From Saxidomus purpurata (lineage: Eukaryota > Mollusca > Bivalvia > Venerida > Veneridae): 64,000 nucleotides of DNA. The notes beneath the pieces were generated by a model, which ran no database searches, had not been told where the DNA came from, and saw only the letters and a program-made list of their open reading frames with translations. Shown here piece by piece: positions 24,788 through 35,270 of the stretch. Location of the stretch: positions 6,639,997 to 6,703,996 of the forward strand of contig JAFMSR010000015.1 in assembly GCA_022818135.1 (NCBI GenBank), read 5' to 3'. The position numbers and the translations under genes were made by a program. Within the stretch, counting starts at the first letter, position 1. Every line of letters begins with the position of its first letter.

Positions 24788-26089
24788 TTATTTTATGTCA
24801 AATTCTTTTGACAAAACTCTGTACTGTTCTGTGAATGTTTCACTTTTGCCAATCAATTGTGACTCGTCTGTCCAAGGATGGAACAGGAAAATGATTTCAC
24901 GGAAGTATTTCTCTTTATCATCAATTTCTTGAAACCTGACATATCTGATGCATGCAGGAATTTTGCGTTTCTTGATTGTTGCTCCAAGGCATTTAAATGT
25001 AGTGCATTCTTCATCTTCCGCATCAATGTCACTACCTTCAGAGTCTTCATTTTTGTTTCTTGCTTTTTGTGTGTAGCATACTCTATACCTGGACACAAAG
25101 TCTGCCAGACAAATGTGTTCAATTGATTTCGGCCTTGCAGCATATCTTTGGTGAACACTGATAGCCTGAATTTCTTCAGAGTCATTTGATAGTTGTTGAA
25201 TACAACTGAAGCTCTTCAAAAGGACACATCTCTCATCTTGTGGTGATGTATTAATGAAGATAACTTGGCGTGAAGATTTCTTCAATGGCATTTGCAGGAT
25301 GTAATAAACAGCTTCTTGTGCTGAAAGTTCCACATGCGTTAAAAATTGCCGCCCTATTGCTCTAACCTGCTTCCTCAAAGTTTCATTGCCTTCTCTGGCT
25401 TCTTTTGTTGCAGCATACAGTAGGTTACTGATCCCTCTCTGGCTTTTGGCAATATATGTCACTATGTACATTGCACATGCATAAGGATCCATCACAAATT
25501 GAAGGTCCATGTTGGCTCTCCAACATTGAAGAAGAGTTTTGTTGTTGCTGTTAATTCTTGCTTCAACAATTTCCCTTTTCATTAACATTTTATTTGTCGA
25601 TATAGATGACCGAATCGCGAAAATGTAGTCTTCATATGACATATCAAGGTTAAGTAGAAAGGCCTCAAATTCCATGGATTCTTCTTTTCTGAGCGAGTTG
25701 AGCATTTTTCCAATTTTTTTCCAATTTTCACAATGTTTTTGTTTAGAGGTGCTGTCAATGTTGGTATGCAGGGGAGTAAGAATGAGTGTCTCTGGTAATG
25801 GTGGCGATGGAAAGGCGAATCGACAAATTTCCTGATTCTTTTTCCTACATGTCCTACTATGAGAATGTTCCTGTAGTTTCACCAGTTGCCCTATTTCTGG
25901 ATCTTTGGTTACGGTGATGTAGGAATCTACATAGCTGATGATTTCTGCCTCAATCTCATTGTTTTCCTCCAGCTTTGGAGAATCTTCTACCCACATCAAC
26001 ATATGAATATGTGGGGAGCCACGCATCTGGAACTCTACTTTGTAGAAGTAGTCTGTCACTGTCCCTACAGGTGCTGCTGCTGACAACAA
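24788..26089 (-). pseudogene. Helentron copy 1: Rep (HUH/Y2) nuclease domain
   Basis: 433 codons from an internal Met. The metal-binding HUH motif is PHIHMLMW (H27-I28-H29). A His/Cys patch follows (EHSHSRTC...ICRFAFP, 75-93), and the two catalytic tyrosines are in YIVTYIAK (Y208, Y212, with K215). These are the replication-initiator residues that nick and covalently hold DNA in Helitron transposition. The first Met is not the true start: copy 2 shows about 280 more N-terminal residues, while copy 1 has a deletion of about 260 bp near 26168 (short ATTT homology). The frame ends in DIK-TAA, immediately followed in frame by the helicase ORF. Confidence 0.9.
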
Positions 26090-26265
26090 AACTTGAGCAA
26101 TAAACTTTTGTACTTGGTGCTGAAAATGTCTAGCACATGTTACAGGATCCTTGCGAATGAGGTTACATTTTCTGCATCCTTTAAGTAACCAGCAGTGATG
26201 CCTTTGGTGTTAATGGCTTTTCGCATACATAAATTTGATTTGTCTGAAATATGTTGTGCCTGGAG

Positions 26266-26799
26266 TTATTGTACCTTGAAGAACAAATTTGGAATATGAG
26301 AAGCAACTCTCCTGTCCTTTTGGCGAAGTTCAGATTTGTAAACTTGTGATAGATACACTTGAACCAAACGCTCTGCTGATGATGGTCTTTTATATCCACA
26401 GAAAATTGTTGGGAAGGATAATTCTTCCGAATATTTGTCCAGAAATATGTTAATAGGAGTATTTCCTTCACAGGGAGCAAAAGCAAGAACTTGGCTTTCA
26501 TCGTGTGATATATCAATAGGATGCATCATGGTATCCAGGTTACCAACTGCCTGTTCCTCTATACCTGTCTCGTCCCACTTATCTTCTGGTGTTTCGTCAG
26601 TGTTTCCTGGTGCATCATTGTCTGCATTTTTAATTTCAGCTTTGTGGGATGAAGAAGTTGTTGCAAGCACTGAATGGTCCTGATTAGGATCCTGATCTAA
26701 AGTCCAATTTTCATCGAATGTCACACCTTCTTCTTTGTACAGGGAGCTTTTTTGTACAAGGTACTTCAATGCATCGATGACCATGTTGGGGAGTATCAT
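26266..26799 (-). pseudogene. Helentron copy 1: Helitron-like N-terminal region
   Basis: 177 codons with an acidic low-complexity stretch (PGNTDETPEDKWDETGIEE) followed by FCGYKRPSSAERLVQVYLSQVYKSELRQKDRRVASHIPNLFFKVQ, the region just before the Helitron-like N domain. A premature TAA replaces a Lys codon present in copy 2 (FFKVKK). Shortly downstream the reading is cut by the deletion near 26168. Confidence 0.75.
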
Positions 26800-26886
26800 T
26801 TCCTGTTGAACATGATGTTGATAAGATAGTCTTCTTTTCAGTTGTAAAGGAATACATGCATCATCTGACAGAGTTCTTGGTAAATT

Positions 26887-27186
26887 TTAAACTATTGAGA
26901 TCATATTTGCTGGCACATTAACCACATTACCATTCATGCTGACTTGTCCACCCCTGGGAAGTTCACGCAACTGCATCAACGGTATTCGTGGAGAGATTAG
27001 ACGCTCTTCAAGCTGGGTAAGGCTTAGGCATGGTGGCTTTTGAGGGAACTTCATCATATTATTCTTAGCAAGTGGTGGAAGCTTTTCTTTCTTTATATGA
27101 CTAAGGCAAGTGTGACAAATCCATTCTTTATTTTGTTCAGAGAGTACATTCGTAAAAACTATCAATTTTCTTTTTGTTTTCCTCAT
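26887..27186 (-). pseudogene. Helentron copy 1: DUF6570-like Cys-containing region
   Basis: 99 codons. WICHTCLSHIKKEKLPPLAKNNMM (around 22-45) and LTQLEERLISPRIPLMQLRELPRGGQVSMNGNVVNVP match the segment usually found at the N-terminal side of animal Helitron Rep proteins (DUF6570 type). The frame is followed by a stop near 26887 where copy 2 reads through. Copy 1 has lost about 260 bp just upstream (near 27165) compared with copy 2. Confidence 0.7.
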
Positions 27187-27370
27187 CTCTTGCTTCTTGT
27201 GAGCTTCTTTTCCGTTGTTTTATTTTTTTTCTATCTCTCTATTGGTGGAACAGTTTCTCTTTCTTTTGTTTTCCTCATCTCTTGCTTCTTGTGAGCTTCT
27301 TTTCCGTTGTTTTATTTTTTTTCTATCTCTCTATTGGTGGAACTGTTTCTCTTTCTTTTGTTTTCCTCAA
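27175..27370. repeat. 92-bp tandem duplication in the OTU-Rep spacer
   Basis: Two full units and a partial third, with CCTCATCTC starting at 27181 and 27273 and CCTCAATTC at 27365. On the - strand this is Lys/Glu/Arg-rich coding-like sequence. The 92-bp period is not a multiple of three. Copy 2 has the same array (46150-46350) with a slightly shorter second unit. Confidence 0.75.
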
Positions 27371-27484
27371 TTCTATTTTTATCTTGGTTTCTCCGTTTTA
27401 GTACCTTTAAGCGGTTCTTTTCTATTTTAGAAATATTTGTTTGTTTGTCCTTGTTTGCAATATATGTCTGTCTTCAGTTCAGTA

Positions 27485-28696
27485 TTAATTAAGAGTCTGG
27501 GTCCCACTTTGTATCTGCTGTTGTGCTTTATTTGATTGGTTTTGCAATTCTTTGTATATTGTTTCCTTTTGATAAGTTTCTGGTATAGAAGTTTTAGCTA
27601 CTTCCAAAACAACCTCATAATGCTTTCTATTATGATGATTCAAGTAGATACTCTGATTACGAACAGCCATATTTCTGTCTAAGAATTGCCCTGAATGTCT
27701 CAACCACTGTTAGTTATTTCCTGAATTTGTATAAATGAATATGTCTGTTTTCAAAAGGTGTGACATGACAAAAATTTCAGTCTGTGTAGCCCATGTGTTG
27801 TTTGCTGCCATCTTTGTTCTGGCAATATACTGATCAACATTTTCATTTCTGTTAAGAAGAGGTGTACACAGATGTCTGATTAATTGCATATGTTGCACTA
27901 ACTTGGACCTGAAGAAATGAAAATGATTTTCCCATCCGCTGACAATGTAAGAGATACAACGAAAACAACAGTTTCCATCTCCAATAATTGGCTGAATTCT
28001 GGATGGTGTATCCAACTCTTGGCTGATAAAGTTTCTGTCAAATGAAATTTTTCCATTAAGGTTGTAGTGCAAAGCTGTATTTCTCTGCCAACCGGCTCTT
28101 ATAGGAACAAATAAGGGTTTTGTTTGAGTGTGTCCAATTATTACACATGGTTGTGATATGTGTGAAGATGCATGAGTTTGTTGATTTTTATTTTTTTCTG
28201 TTGTGTCATATGTGTTCTTCATTTGTTGATGATTTTTTAGTTCTCTGTCAAAAGCTTTCTTCTTTTGTTCCTTGTCCAAAGTATTCACTTTATCTGTGTT
28301 CTTGTGGTCATCTGTGTCACATGATTTCTTCTCTTGTATATTGTTCTTTAGTTCTTTTGTGTCACATTTTTTAGGTTCGCATGTATGAGAAGCAAGTCTC
28401 TGATAGCTGCTTAATATTTTGCCACATGATTTGCAACAAGGACACTTGTGATTATTTAAGGTAGTAACTGACATAAATAATTTGTGGCAATGACTGCACT
28501 GGCATTGTTTCCCACAAACATGGTTCTTTAACCTGTGAGAGGATGAAAAGACCTTTTTACAACTTTTACAAAAAAGACATGTATGTCTTTTGAGTGTTGC
28601 TTGAGACTTGTAGACTTTTTTACATATCTCACACATATATATGTTGCCATTATATATATGACAGCCCTTGTTACCAAGAAGGAAGGTGATCATCAT
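27485..28696 (-). pseudogene. Helentron copy 1: zinc-finger/OTU protease ORF, interrupted
   Basis: The first part (27710-28696, 328 codons) has four Cys-rich C2HC/C2H2-like fingers (MCEICKKVYKSQATLKRHTC and three similar units), a Lys-rich linker, then the OTU cysteine-protease signature IGDGNCCFRC (Asp240, Cys243 by my count). A TAC-to-TAA change at 27711-27713 interrupts it. The frame continues at 27703-27485 with the His motif HYEVVLEVA, then stops at an extra A near 27488. OTU domains are deubiquitinase-type proteases and are frequent passengers in animal Helentrons. Its position at the 5' side of the element, same strand as Rep, fits that. The host-like alternative is unlikely because both copies sit inside the element. 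Confidence 0.85.
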
Positions 28697-28750
28697 TGTG
28701 TTAACTGAAAGAGAACAGGAGAAATATTTTAACGTATTCTCATCACAACC

Positions 28751-28797
28751 CCGGCCATTGTGTTTCTAACAATTTGTGTTAGAAACACAATGGCCGG
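28751..28797. repeat. perfect 20-bp-arm hairpin unique to copy 1
   Basis: CCGGCCATTGTGTTTCTAAC (28751-28770) and its reverse complement (28778-28797) are separated by 7 bp. Copy 2 has only the right arm. The change puts an in-frame TAG into the upstream extension of the OTU ORF, which is open in copy 2. Confidence 0.9.
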
Positions 28798-28799
28798 AG

Positions 28800-29820
28800 T
28801 TAAAAAAAAAGTGATGTGTGTTTGACATTAAAAAAAGATCACACAAATTATTATGGTCACATATCAATTACTTAAAAAATAATGATGTCACTATGAAAGG
28901 TATGCATCAATATGGAAGAATAAAAATATCAAGTGAAAAACTTAATTAATATAATATTATGAATATGGAAGAAAATCACAATGATACAAAAGAATTACTT
29001 AATATATATATGCTATGGAAAATTGTGTAATGATGGACCTATGCAAAGGTCCGCTTGAAGGGTTTGACGGTTAAGGTGGTATATGTAGATATTGAATTTC
29101 CTAACAAAGTAAAATATTTGTACTGTAGGATGGTAAAAGTAGTATAATAATGTTTTTATAAGTACATAAACCAATATACAGCATGCAATAGTGTGACATT
29201 TTAGTGATACAATGTGAAAAGAAAAATTAATATAACTTTATATAAAAGTTTGTACTGTTAAAAGTTCATTTGCAACAGGTGAAGGTGCTCATTGAAATTT
29301 CAATGCTAACTGTGAGGCAACCAATCTGAAAGTTACGAAACAGAAATTGATTGTTATTCATGAATCTATACTACAATGTGATGTGTTACAAAGTAATCGT
29401 AAAAAAAAATGACTCTTTAATAGTCAGTATGGTATTTCATGTTAAGTAGTGTCAGATGATAGCATTGTTTGGTTTTGGATAGTAATCAAGAAGATGATGT
29501 TTTGATCCAGCAGCTAAGCAGTGATTCTTCTTTTCATGGAAAGTGAATGTTAGATTAAATGTTTCTGAAAGTACAAAGGTGTAGTAAAATTAGTATGTCA
29601 TTTGATGTTGAGGACCCTTCCACTCTTTGTAGTCTGCATCATCTGAGAATATTGGGTTAACTTGATTCACATGCAAGTAACAATGCAGTACCATAAACAG
29701 CTTCACTTACTTACGTACAGCGATGGCTTGATTTCTGAAATTTGGTTTTATTTGATAAAAAAAACAAAGATGGAAAAATAAGAAATGAGAACTGACTGTA
29801 AATGAGTCTCTAAAGGGGAT
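28800..29820. other. Helentron copy 1 5' leader between array and OTU gene
   Basis: AT-rich, no coding frame. It corresponds closely to 49860-50870 in copy 2, and probably holds the promoter and leader of the - strand genes, but I see no defined core promoter. Confidence 0.5.
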
Positions 29821-31010
29821 AATTATGTCAAAATGCTTGATACAGTTACATCCTCCTGTACACAGGTTCGGATCATGATGGTAAACAAGTGTGCAAAGTT
29901 TGAAAGGCATATGTCAATCGACTTTGAAAATATCTGAGGTAGTACGCAAACTTTAACGTAAGTTCTAAGTAAAAAAAGGGGCATAATATTGTAAAAAAGC
30001 TTGATACAGTGACCTCCTCCTGTACACAGGTTGAGATCATGATGGTGAACAAGTGTGCATATTTCAAATCCATATGTCGATGGACTTTGAAATTATCAGA
30101 GGTGGTACGCAAACTTTAACGTAAATTCTAAGTCGAAAAAGGGGCATAATTCTGTCAAAAGGCTTGATAGAGTTACCTCCTCCTGTGTACAGGTTGGGGG
30201 CATGATGGTGAACAAGTGTGCAAAGTTTCAAAGCCAGATGACAATTGAATTGGAAAATATTTGAGGTGGTACGCAAACTTTAAGGTAAATTCTAAGTAGA
30301 AAAAGGGGCATAATTTTGTCAAAATGTTTGATAGAATTACCTCCTCCTGTACACAGGTTTGGATCATGATGGTGAACAAGTGTGCAAAGTTTCAAAGCCA
30401 TATGTCAATGGACTTTGAAAATATTTGAGGTGGTACGCAAACTTTAACATAAGTGGTTACACCGACGCCAACGCTCGGGTGACTAGGATAGCTCTCCTTA
30501 TATTGTAAAAAAGCTTGATACAGTGACCTCCTCCTGTACACAGGTTGAGATCATGATGGTGAACAAGTGTGCAAAGTTTCAAATCCATATGTCGATGGAC
30601 TTTGAAATTATCTGAGGTGGTACGCAAACTTTAACGTAAATTCGAAGTCGAAAAAGGGGCATAATTCTGTCAAAAGGCTTGATAGAGTTACCTCCTCCTG
30701 TGTACAGGTTGGGGGCATGATGGTGAACAAGTGTGCAAAGTTTCAAAGCCAGATGACAATTGAATTGGAAAATATTTGAGGTGGTACGCAAACTTTAACG
30801 TAAATTCTAAGTAGAAAAAGGGGCATAATTTTGTCAAAATGCTTGATAGAATTACCTTCTCCTGTGTACAGGTTGGGGGTATGATGGTGAACAAGTGTGC
30901 AAAGTTTCAAAGCCATATGTCAATGGACTTTGAAAATATTTGAGGTGGTACGCAAACTTTAACATAAGTGGTTACGCCGACGCCGACGCTCGGGTGATTA
31001 GGATAGCTCT
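29820..31010. repeat. 164-bp tandem array in Helentron copy 1, 7 units
   Basis: Unit marker CTCCTGTRYACAGG recurs with spacing 164, 163, 164, 187, 164 and 164. Each unit also contains GATCATGATGGTGAACAAG or a variant, GTGTGCAAAGTTTCAAA and GTACGCAAACTTTAA. The 187 step includes a fragment of the element's own end (CGACGC..CGCTCGGGTGACTAGG, ending GCTCTCCTTAT), so part of the terminus was amplified inside the array. Copy 2 has 10 units. The unit length is close to the old bivalve ~160-170-bp satellite families (BIV160/Cg170 type); sequence identity to those is untested. Confidence 0.9.
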
Positions 31011-31021
31011 CCTTATTCTTC

Positions 31022-31035
31022 GAATAGTCGAGCTA
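31022..31035 (-). other. Helentron copy 1 5' terminus
   Basis: The - strand begins TAGCTCGACTATTCG after a T run. GCTCGACTATTC is the exact inverse of the subterminal repeat near the 3' hairpin. Confidence 0.85.
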
Positions 31036-31212
31036 AAAATAAGACGAATAGTGTTTTATTTGAGGAGTAATAAAGAACAGTGAACATGTCATGAAATGCA
31101 AGGTATGCACGGGATACAACAAGTTTAAGGCAGCGACTTCGTGTAAGCGCATCAAATAGTACCCCTTCCAACATTTTTTTTTTGTTTAAATTAACGTGTA
31201 AGAATGGAAATA

Positions 31213-31357
31213 GATTTTACTTTTGAGTGATATACCGGTAAGTATATCACTTAGTGTCGTTTAGATGCTTCGTAATTAATAACTCCGTGATTAGATTACT
31301 ACTAATCTACAATCCACACAGTGATATATTAAACCGGTACATATTCACTCAAATGTG
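31213..31357. mobile_element. small fold-back element in SDR intron 1
   Basis: TTTTGAGTGATATACCGG near the left is mirrored at the right by CCGGTACATATTCACTCAAA, and the left arm contains its own hairpin GTGATATACCGG..GTATATCAC. The same element is at 52765-52920 in the second block. Confidence 0.65.
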
Positions 31358-32020
31358 AAATCCATTTCCTAAACAAATACTCAACTTATGTTGTTATTAC
31401 GAACCTTTCAACACAGTAACGTGTGGTGGACTTGTCGACAGTTAACCTACAACACATGCTGCACATGTGTTCAACGACCATGAACATTCTATTCGACTTC
31501 TGCATCAGCGTCTTTCCCACAATATATGTTTTTCTTACATTTATTTGTGCACATGTTACTGCAAAATACTATTATTTTGTAATCTGTGTCTATCAATAAA
31601 GCTTATGTTATTGTTGATGATGATGTTGTATAAAGTGATTGCTTCACTCTAACACTTTCTAAAGGGAATTTTCCCAGTAGTATTTTAATGGTTTGAATTT
31701 CTTTCTTTTCACACATTTTATGGTAAACACTCCTGTCCATAACACTCGAATGACAGAATATATGGATGGATCGATGGATGGAAGGATATAAATATACATA
31801 ATTTTCAACAGAAATCTCAAATATTTCAGAGAATTTCTGCTCAATTTCATGTGTTTTGATAATACAATCAATCGATAGCAAATAGTGTACGAAGATATTA
31901 TTTATAATTTGAGACGTTAACGTTTTATCTAAATTGACATTTGTAAAGTAAAAATGTTTTCACACTATCTTTTACAACTAAGTGTATATCTAACTTTAAT
32001 CAAATTCCTTAATTTTTCAG

Positions 32021-32145
32021 ACTATACAAAGGAAATTTTTCCTATTTCGGTGGAGATTTTACGAAGGAAGACGAAATAGCAAAACTATGCGGAGACATTA
32101 CTACACTGTATCCTGAAGGGATCGATATTCTGATCAATAATGCAG
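32021..32145 (+). CDS. SDR exon 2 (first block)
   Basis: Acceptor TTTTTCAG/ACTATAC, donor GCAG/GTGGAT. Completes codon 53 and encodes residues 53-94 plus one base of codon 95, ending in ILINNAG. Asp65 and the NNAG motif (residues 92-95) are the cofactor-side elements of classical SDRs. Identical by eye to 53582-53706. Confidence 0.9.
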
Positions 32146-33072
32146 GTGGATAATGCTCTTTAGTGCTTGGGGATGACTGTTTGAAATCTATACTGCTATA
32201 TTAAAATCCTTACCCCTGCTTTTCCGAATGTAATGTGAAGACAAATCTGTTGTTTATCTAAAGCCTCCCATATAAGAACAAAATATCACTGGGTGATAAT
32301 TTCCGATATTGTCGGGAATTTCCCAATTCGCTAACAAGTTAAAAAGTTCGCGAAAGATTCATCCCACATAAAATAACTATAATGATAGAATTCTCCTTTT
32401 GCAAATTTAGAATTCGCGAATAAGTATGTCTGTTTACAATTAGCGAAATTTCGTCACGCAAAAATACCCGATTAACAATGTTGTTAATACATAAACATAG
32501 GATTAAATTTGCAAAAATGTATACAGTGTGGAGAACGGTTTCCGTATTTAAATGAAATGATGATTGTTATTATGTGTCTAGGCTGTTTGTTTTGTAGACC
32601 GTATATTGTTATGCTTATTTCGAGGCCAATTCACAGCGATAAATCCATAGAGTTCTAGTTTACATCTGTTATTTTAATGATACACATTTAGACTTTAAAT
32701 AGAAAAAATGAATAAAGAAAAAGTACATGAAGTAAGTAAAGATTAGGGGTATACATGTATGTTATTCATTGTCTTTGAGATGAAGATGTCTCACTCGGTG
32801 ATTCGTCCCTTGTGTGACCCTGCACTACACAACCGACACGACTGGTAGAATGATACACTTTTGTAATGTTAGAGAGACCTCTCATCGCATGACTTGTCAC
32901 ACTGGAATACGTAAGATTTAAGGCAATACGGAATATCATCAAATTCAAAATAGGCATTTTAAATAGATCTTCTTAGAGTAAAGGGGTGTATGATTAATAC
33001 AATAACTATTTATAAAACACAATATTTTTTCAGAGTACGTACTTTGCAACTGATATATTTTTTTTTTTGAAG
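32146..33072 (+). other. SDR intron 2 (first block), empty site for two insertions
   Basis: 927 bp of non-coding sequence. Compared with the second block it lacks a 617-bp TA-flanked element (site near 32380) and the 4.35-kb TIR element (site near 33053), and so provides the empty sites for both. Confidence 0.8.
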
Positions 33073-33195
33073 GGCTTCAACATGCATGCGAAATTGATGA
33101 GTATCCAATCGACATGTGGCATAAAATGGTGGCTGTCCACTTAACTGCGTCTTTTTTGTTGATCCGATACTTTGTACCATATATGAAAAAGAAAG
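33073..33195 (+). CDS. SDR exon 3 (first block)
   Basis: Acceptor TTTTTTGAAG/GGCTTC, donor AAAG/GTAATC. Encodes residues 95-135 (GLQHACEIDEYPIDMWHKMVAVHLTASFLL...). The alpha-4 position that normally carries the Asn of the SDR Asn-Ser-Tyr-Lys tetrad reads His (AVHLTA, His117), 28 residues before the catalytic Ser as in bacterial D-3-hydroxybutyrate dehydrogenases. Confidence 0.9.
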
Positions 33196-33473
33196 GTAAT
33201 CGCGCACGAGAGACATTATTAACGTAAAATTTGTCGAATTTTAGAAATGTTCAAGCAGATATCCTAATATTATGCTACAAACGTACCGTCTTTTAACAAT
33301 TAAATAAATGTAATATGTGAACGAAACTGCTCACTGACATGTTAAATAAGTGTCTAAATGTGTGTCTAATATTTGTCTAAATGCATCGCAGTCTATTATA
33401 GCTTCCTCAGTTATTAAGGTAGCTTTCTTACATATTTTTGATATTAACATGTAAGGAAATATTTTATTTCAAG

Positions 33474-33577
33474 GTTGGGGAAGAATAGTTCATACTTCAT
33501 CCATAATGGACATAATAAGTGCACCTGCACAAGCCCCGTACTGTGCCGTAAAAGCAGCTTTGATAGGTCTAGCAAAG
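33474..33577 (+). CDS. SDR exon 4 (first block), catalytic exon
   Basis: Acceptor TATTTCAAG/GTTGGG, donor GCAAAG/GTAAGA, residues 136-170. It carries the catalytic Ser145 (HTSSIMD) and the YxxxK motif YCAVK (Tyr158, Lys162), with the 13-residue Ser-Tyr spacing of the family. The second block has Gly instead of Asp at residue 148. Confidence 0.92.
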
Positions 33578-33718
33578 GTAAGATTTGTTTCTCTCTTTTT
33601 TCGTTGTGCTGTCGAAAGTATGTTGTACAAAATTTCAAATTAAAAGTAAATTTTGTACGAACTTGATGGTAAGCGGCCTCCAGTGTATTTAACAACAGAT
33701 TCATAACAGCTTGTTGTT

Positions 33719-33857
33719 ATTGTAGAAGCTTAAAAACAAACAACCAAAAAAAAAAAAAAATAAAAAAAAAAAAAAAAAAAAAAAAAAACCCCCCCCCCCC
33801 TTTCTTAAAAAAAAACCCAAAAACCCTCTCTCTGGAAATGTTCCATTGTAGAAGCTT
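33719..33857. repeat. homopolymer-rich insertion in SDR intron 4 (first block only)
   Basis: A/C homopolymers (long A runs, a run of about 13 C) lie between two direct copies of ATTGTAGAAGCTT (33719-33731 and 33845-33857). The second block has one copy and no insertion. It looks either like a small insertion with 13-bp duplication or like consensus error in a low-complexity tract. Confidence 0.6.
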
Positions 33858-34541
33858 TAAAGCATACAACTCTAAGCAATAACAGTTTTCAATAGAAATC
33901 TCCAAAAAGAGAATATCTTCCCGTCTCTTATCATGAATCCGAGCCCGAAACACGCTCCGAGAGAATTTTCTTTTGTGGTATAGCGCCCGTTTCAACAATA
34001 TTCCAATTGATAATATTAAAAAATAAGCAGTTTATGTAATCCCTTTTTCGTGGAAGCACCAGAACGGACTTATTTCTCAAAGAAGTCAGTTTGGTAGAGG
34101 GGTACTAACGATAGATCCTCAGCCATTCAGACATTAAAGAGACATACCTTAAAACTGGAAGCAATTTAAGCTACAACTTTCATAAAAACTTGTTTTATAT
34201 TTCCTGGGTGGATAGCAATGTTTTATAAAAGGTCGGTTTATTGCCATCTTGTGCAGAAATGAGACATTTCTCGGCATATGTTCTTCTAGAAATTGCACAT
34301 TATCATTTAACGTACAGCTAACCAATTTATCTGCATTTTGAAAAAATAATCTGGTAGTGGTTGGGTATTATTTTCTGTCTGTGACATTGACCAGGTGTAT
34401 ACTATCTTCATAATGGAACTATATAGAGGATCTAGATATATTATTCACGGAAACCAACACATAACATTTATAAGAAAACAACCAATTCAAATCTATATCA
34501 TAAAGCAAGCTCACTTGATGGAAATTTAAATGTTTTGACAG

Positions 34542-34614
34542 GGTACAGCGTTGGAAGTGGCAGAGTTTGGAATTACGTGCAATGCAATCTGCCCGGGATA
34601 TGTTGAAACGGACC
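34542..34614 (+). CDS. SDR exon 5 (first block)
   Basis: Acceptor TTTTGACAG/GGTACA, donor GGACC/GTAAGT. Encodes GTALEVAEFGITCNAICPGYVETD, where NAICPGYV is the conserved segment after the active site that closes over the cofactor (the PG motif). Identical at protein level in the second block. Confidence 0.92.
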
Positions 34615-35199
34615 GTAAGTTGTAGAATGAATAATTGTTCAATACGTTTCTGAGTTTACTGAGTTTACGTTCTCTGTTAATGTCAAATGATTCTTCCTTT
34701 ACGGCCAGTGCAACTATGTTAAGCCACACCTTCCATCTAGTGTCGCATTATTGATCGAGTAAATTTTAGGAAAGCATCCCGGTATAGTCGAAATGAATTT
34801 AAAGAGAAGTCTTCTTAAAAACTTCAGCATGGATTTAAGTTTATTTACCGACTCTGCTGTTCTTGTTAATGTAACTTGGACGGGTTTTGTACTATTCAAA
34901 TCATAGAATTAGGCGAAAGTATGAGCACGAATACCATGGCCTATTTAATTAAGTTGTCCCAAACAAAAGTACAAAGAATAAGTTTTAATCTCTTTATAGG
35001 AACATGTTTCAATAATTATTAAATACATGCTACCTGAGGAATGAGACCAATGGTATTTCGACTTTAAATTGCTAGTAAATTTTGATATTTATATTCTTAA
35101 AGAATAGTCAATCAAAATAATGTTGTTCTTTATCCAGCTGAATGATTTAGGCTTCACGTAAAGTGATTTTGTTGACTGCTACTTCTTTTCTTTCTGCAG

Positions 35200-35270
35200 T
35201 ATTAAAGAAACACTTTACTGACATGGCAAAACGTGATTTCAAGGGCTCCAAGACATATGAGGAGACGCGG
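35200..35270 (+). CDS. SDR exon 6 (first block)
   Basis: Acceptor TTTCTGCAG/TATTAAAG, donor ACGCGG/GTAACA. Encodes (L)LKKHFTDMAKRDFKGSKTYEETR, the variable substrate-lid region of the family. Phase 0 at the 3' side. Confidence 0.88.

Larger units (their letters stand above)
20298..31035 (-). mobile_element. Helentron (Helitron2-type rolling-circle transposon), copy 1, 10.7 kb
   Basis: Termini read on the - strand: the 5' end at 31035 starts TAGCTCGACTATTCG; the 3' end at 20298 finishes with GAATAGTCGAGC (20322-20333), hairpin GCTGTC-TACT-GACAGC (20304-20319) and CTCTTGT. The 12-bp inverted pair GCTCGACTATTC/GAATAGTCGAGC sits at the 5' end and internal to the 3' hairpin, with no target duplication and T/T flanks, which is the arrangement described for Helentrons. 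Between them lie a 164-bp array, ZnF-OTU gene, DUF6570-like and Rep region, PIF1-like helicase and AP endonuclease, all on -. Decay: nonsense codons, frameshifts, deletions near 26168 and 27165, and a 1.47-kb insertion at 20612-22082. Confidence 0.9.

Noticed and set aside
27040..27492. Hydrophobic Phe/Leu/Ser-rich frames on the + strand (and 46105-46436)
   Set aside because: They are the antisense of the Lys/Glu-rich 92-bp repeat in the Helentron spacer.
27485..28696. Host or viral OTU deubiquitinase gene
   Set aside because: It lies inside the Helentron boundaries in both copies, same strand and order relative to Rep, and OTU passengers are typical of such elements.
29707..30894. Many 67-79-codon frames on the - strand (also 50763-52444)
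   Set aside because: Each is one or part of one 164-bp repeat unit; the period is not a multiple of three, and the frames end with the units.
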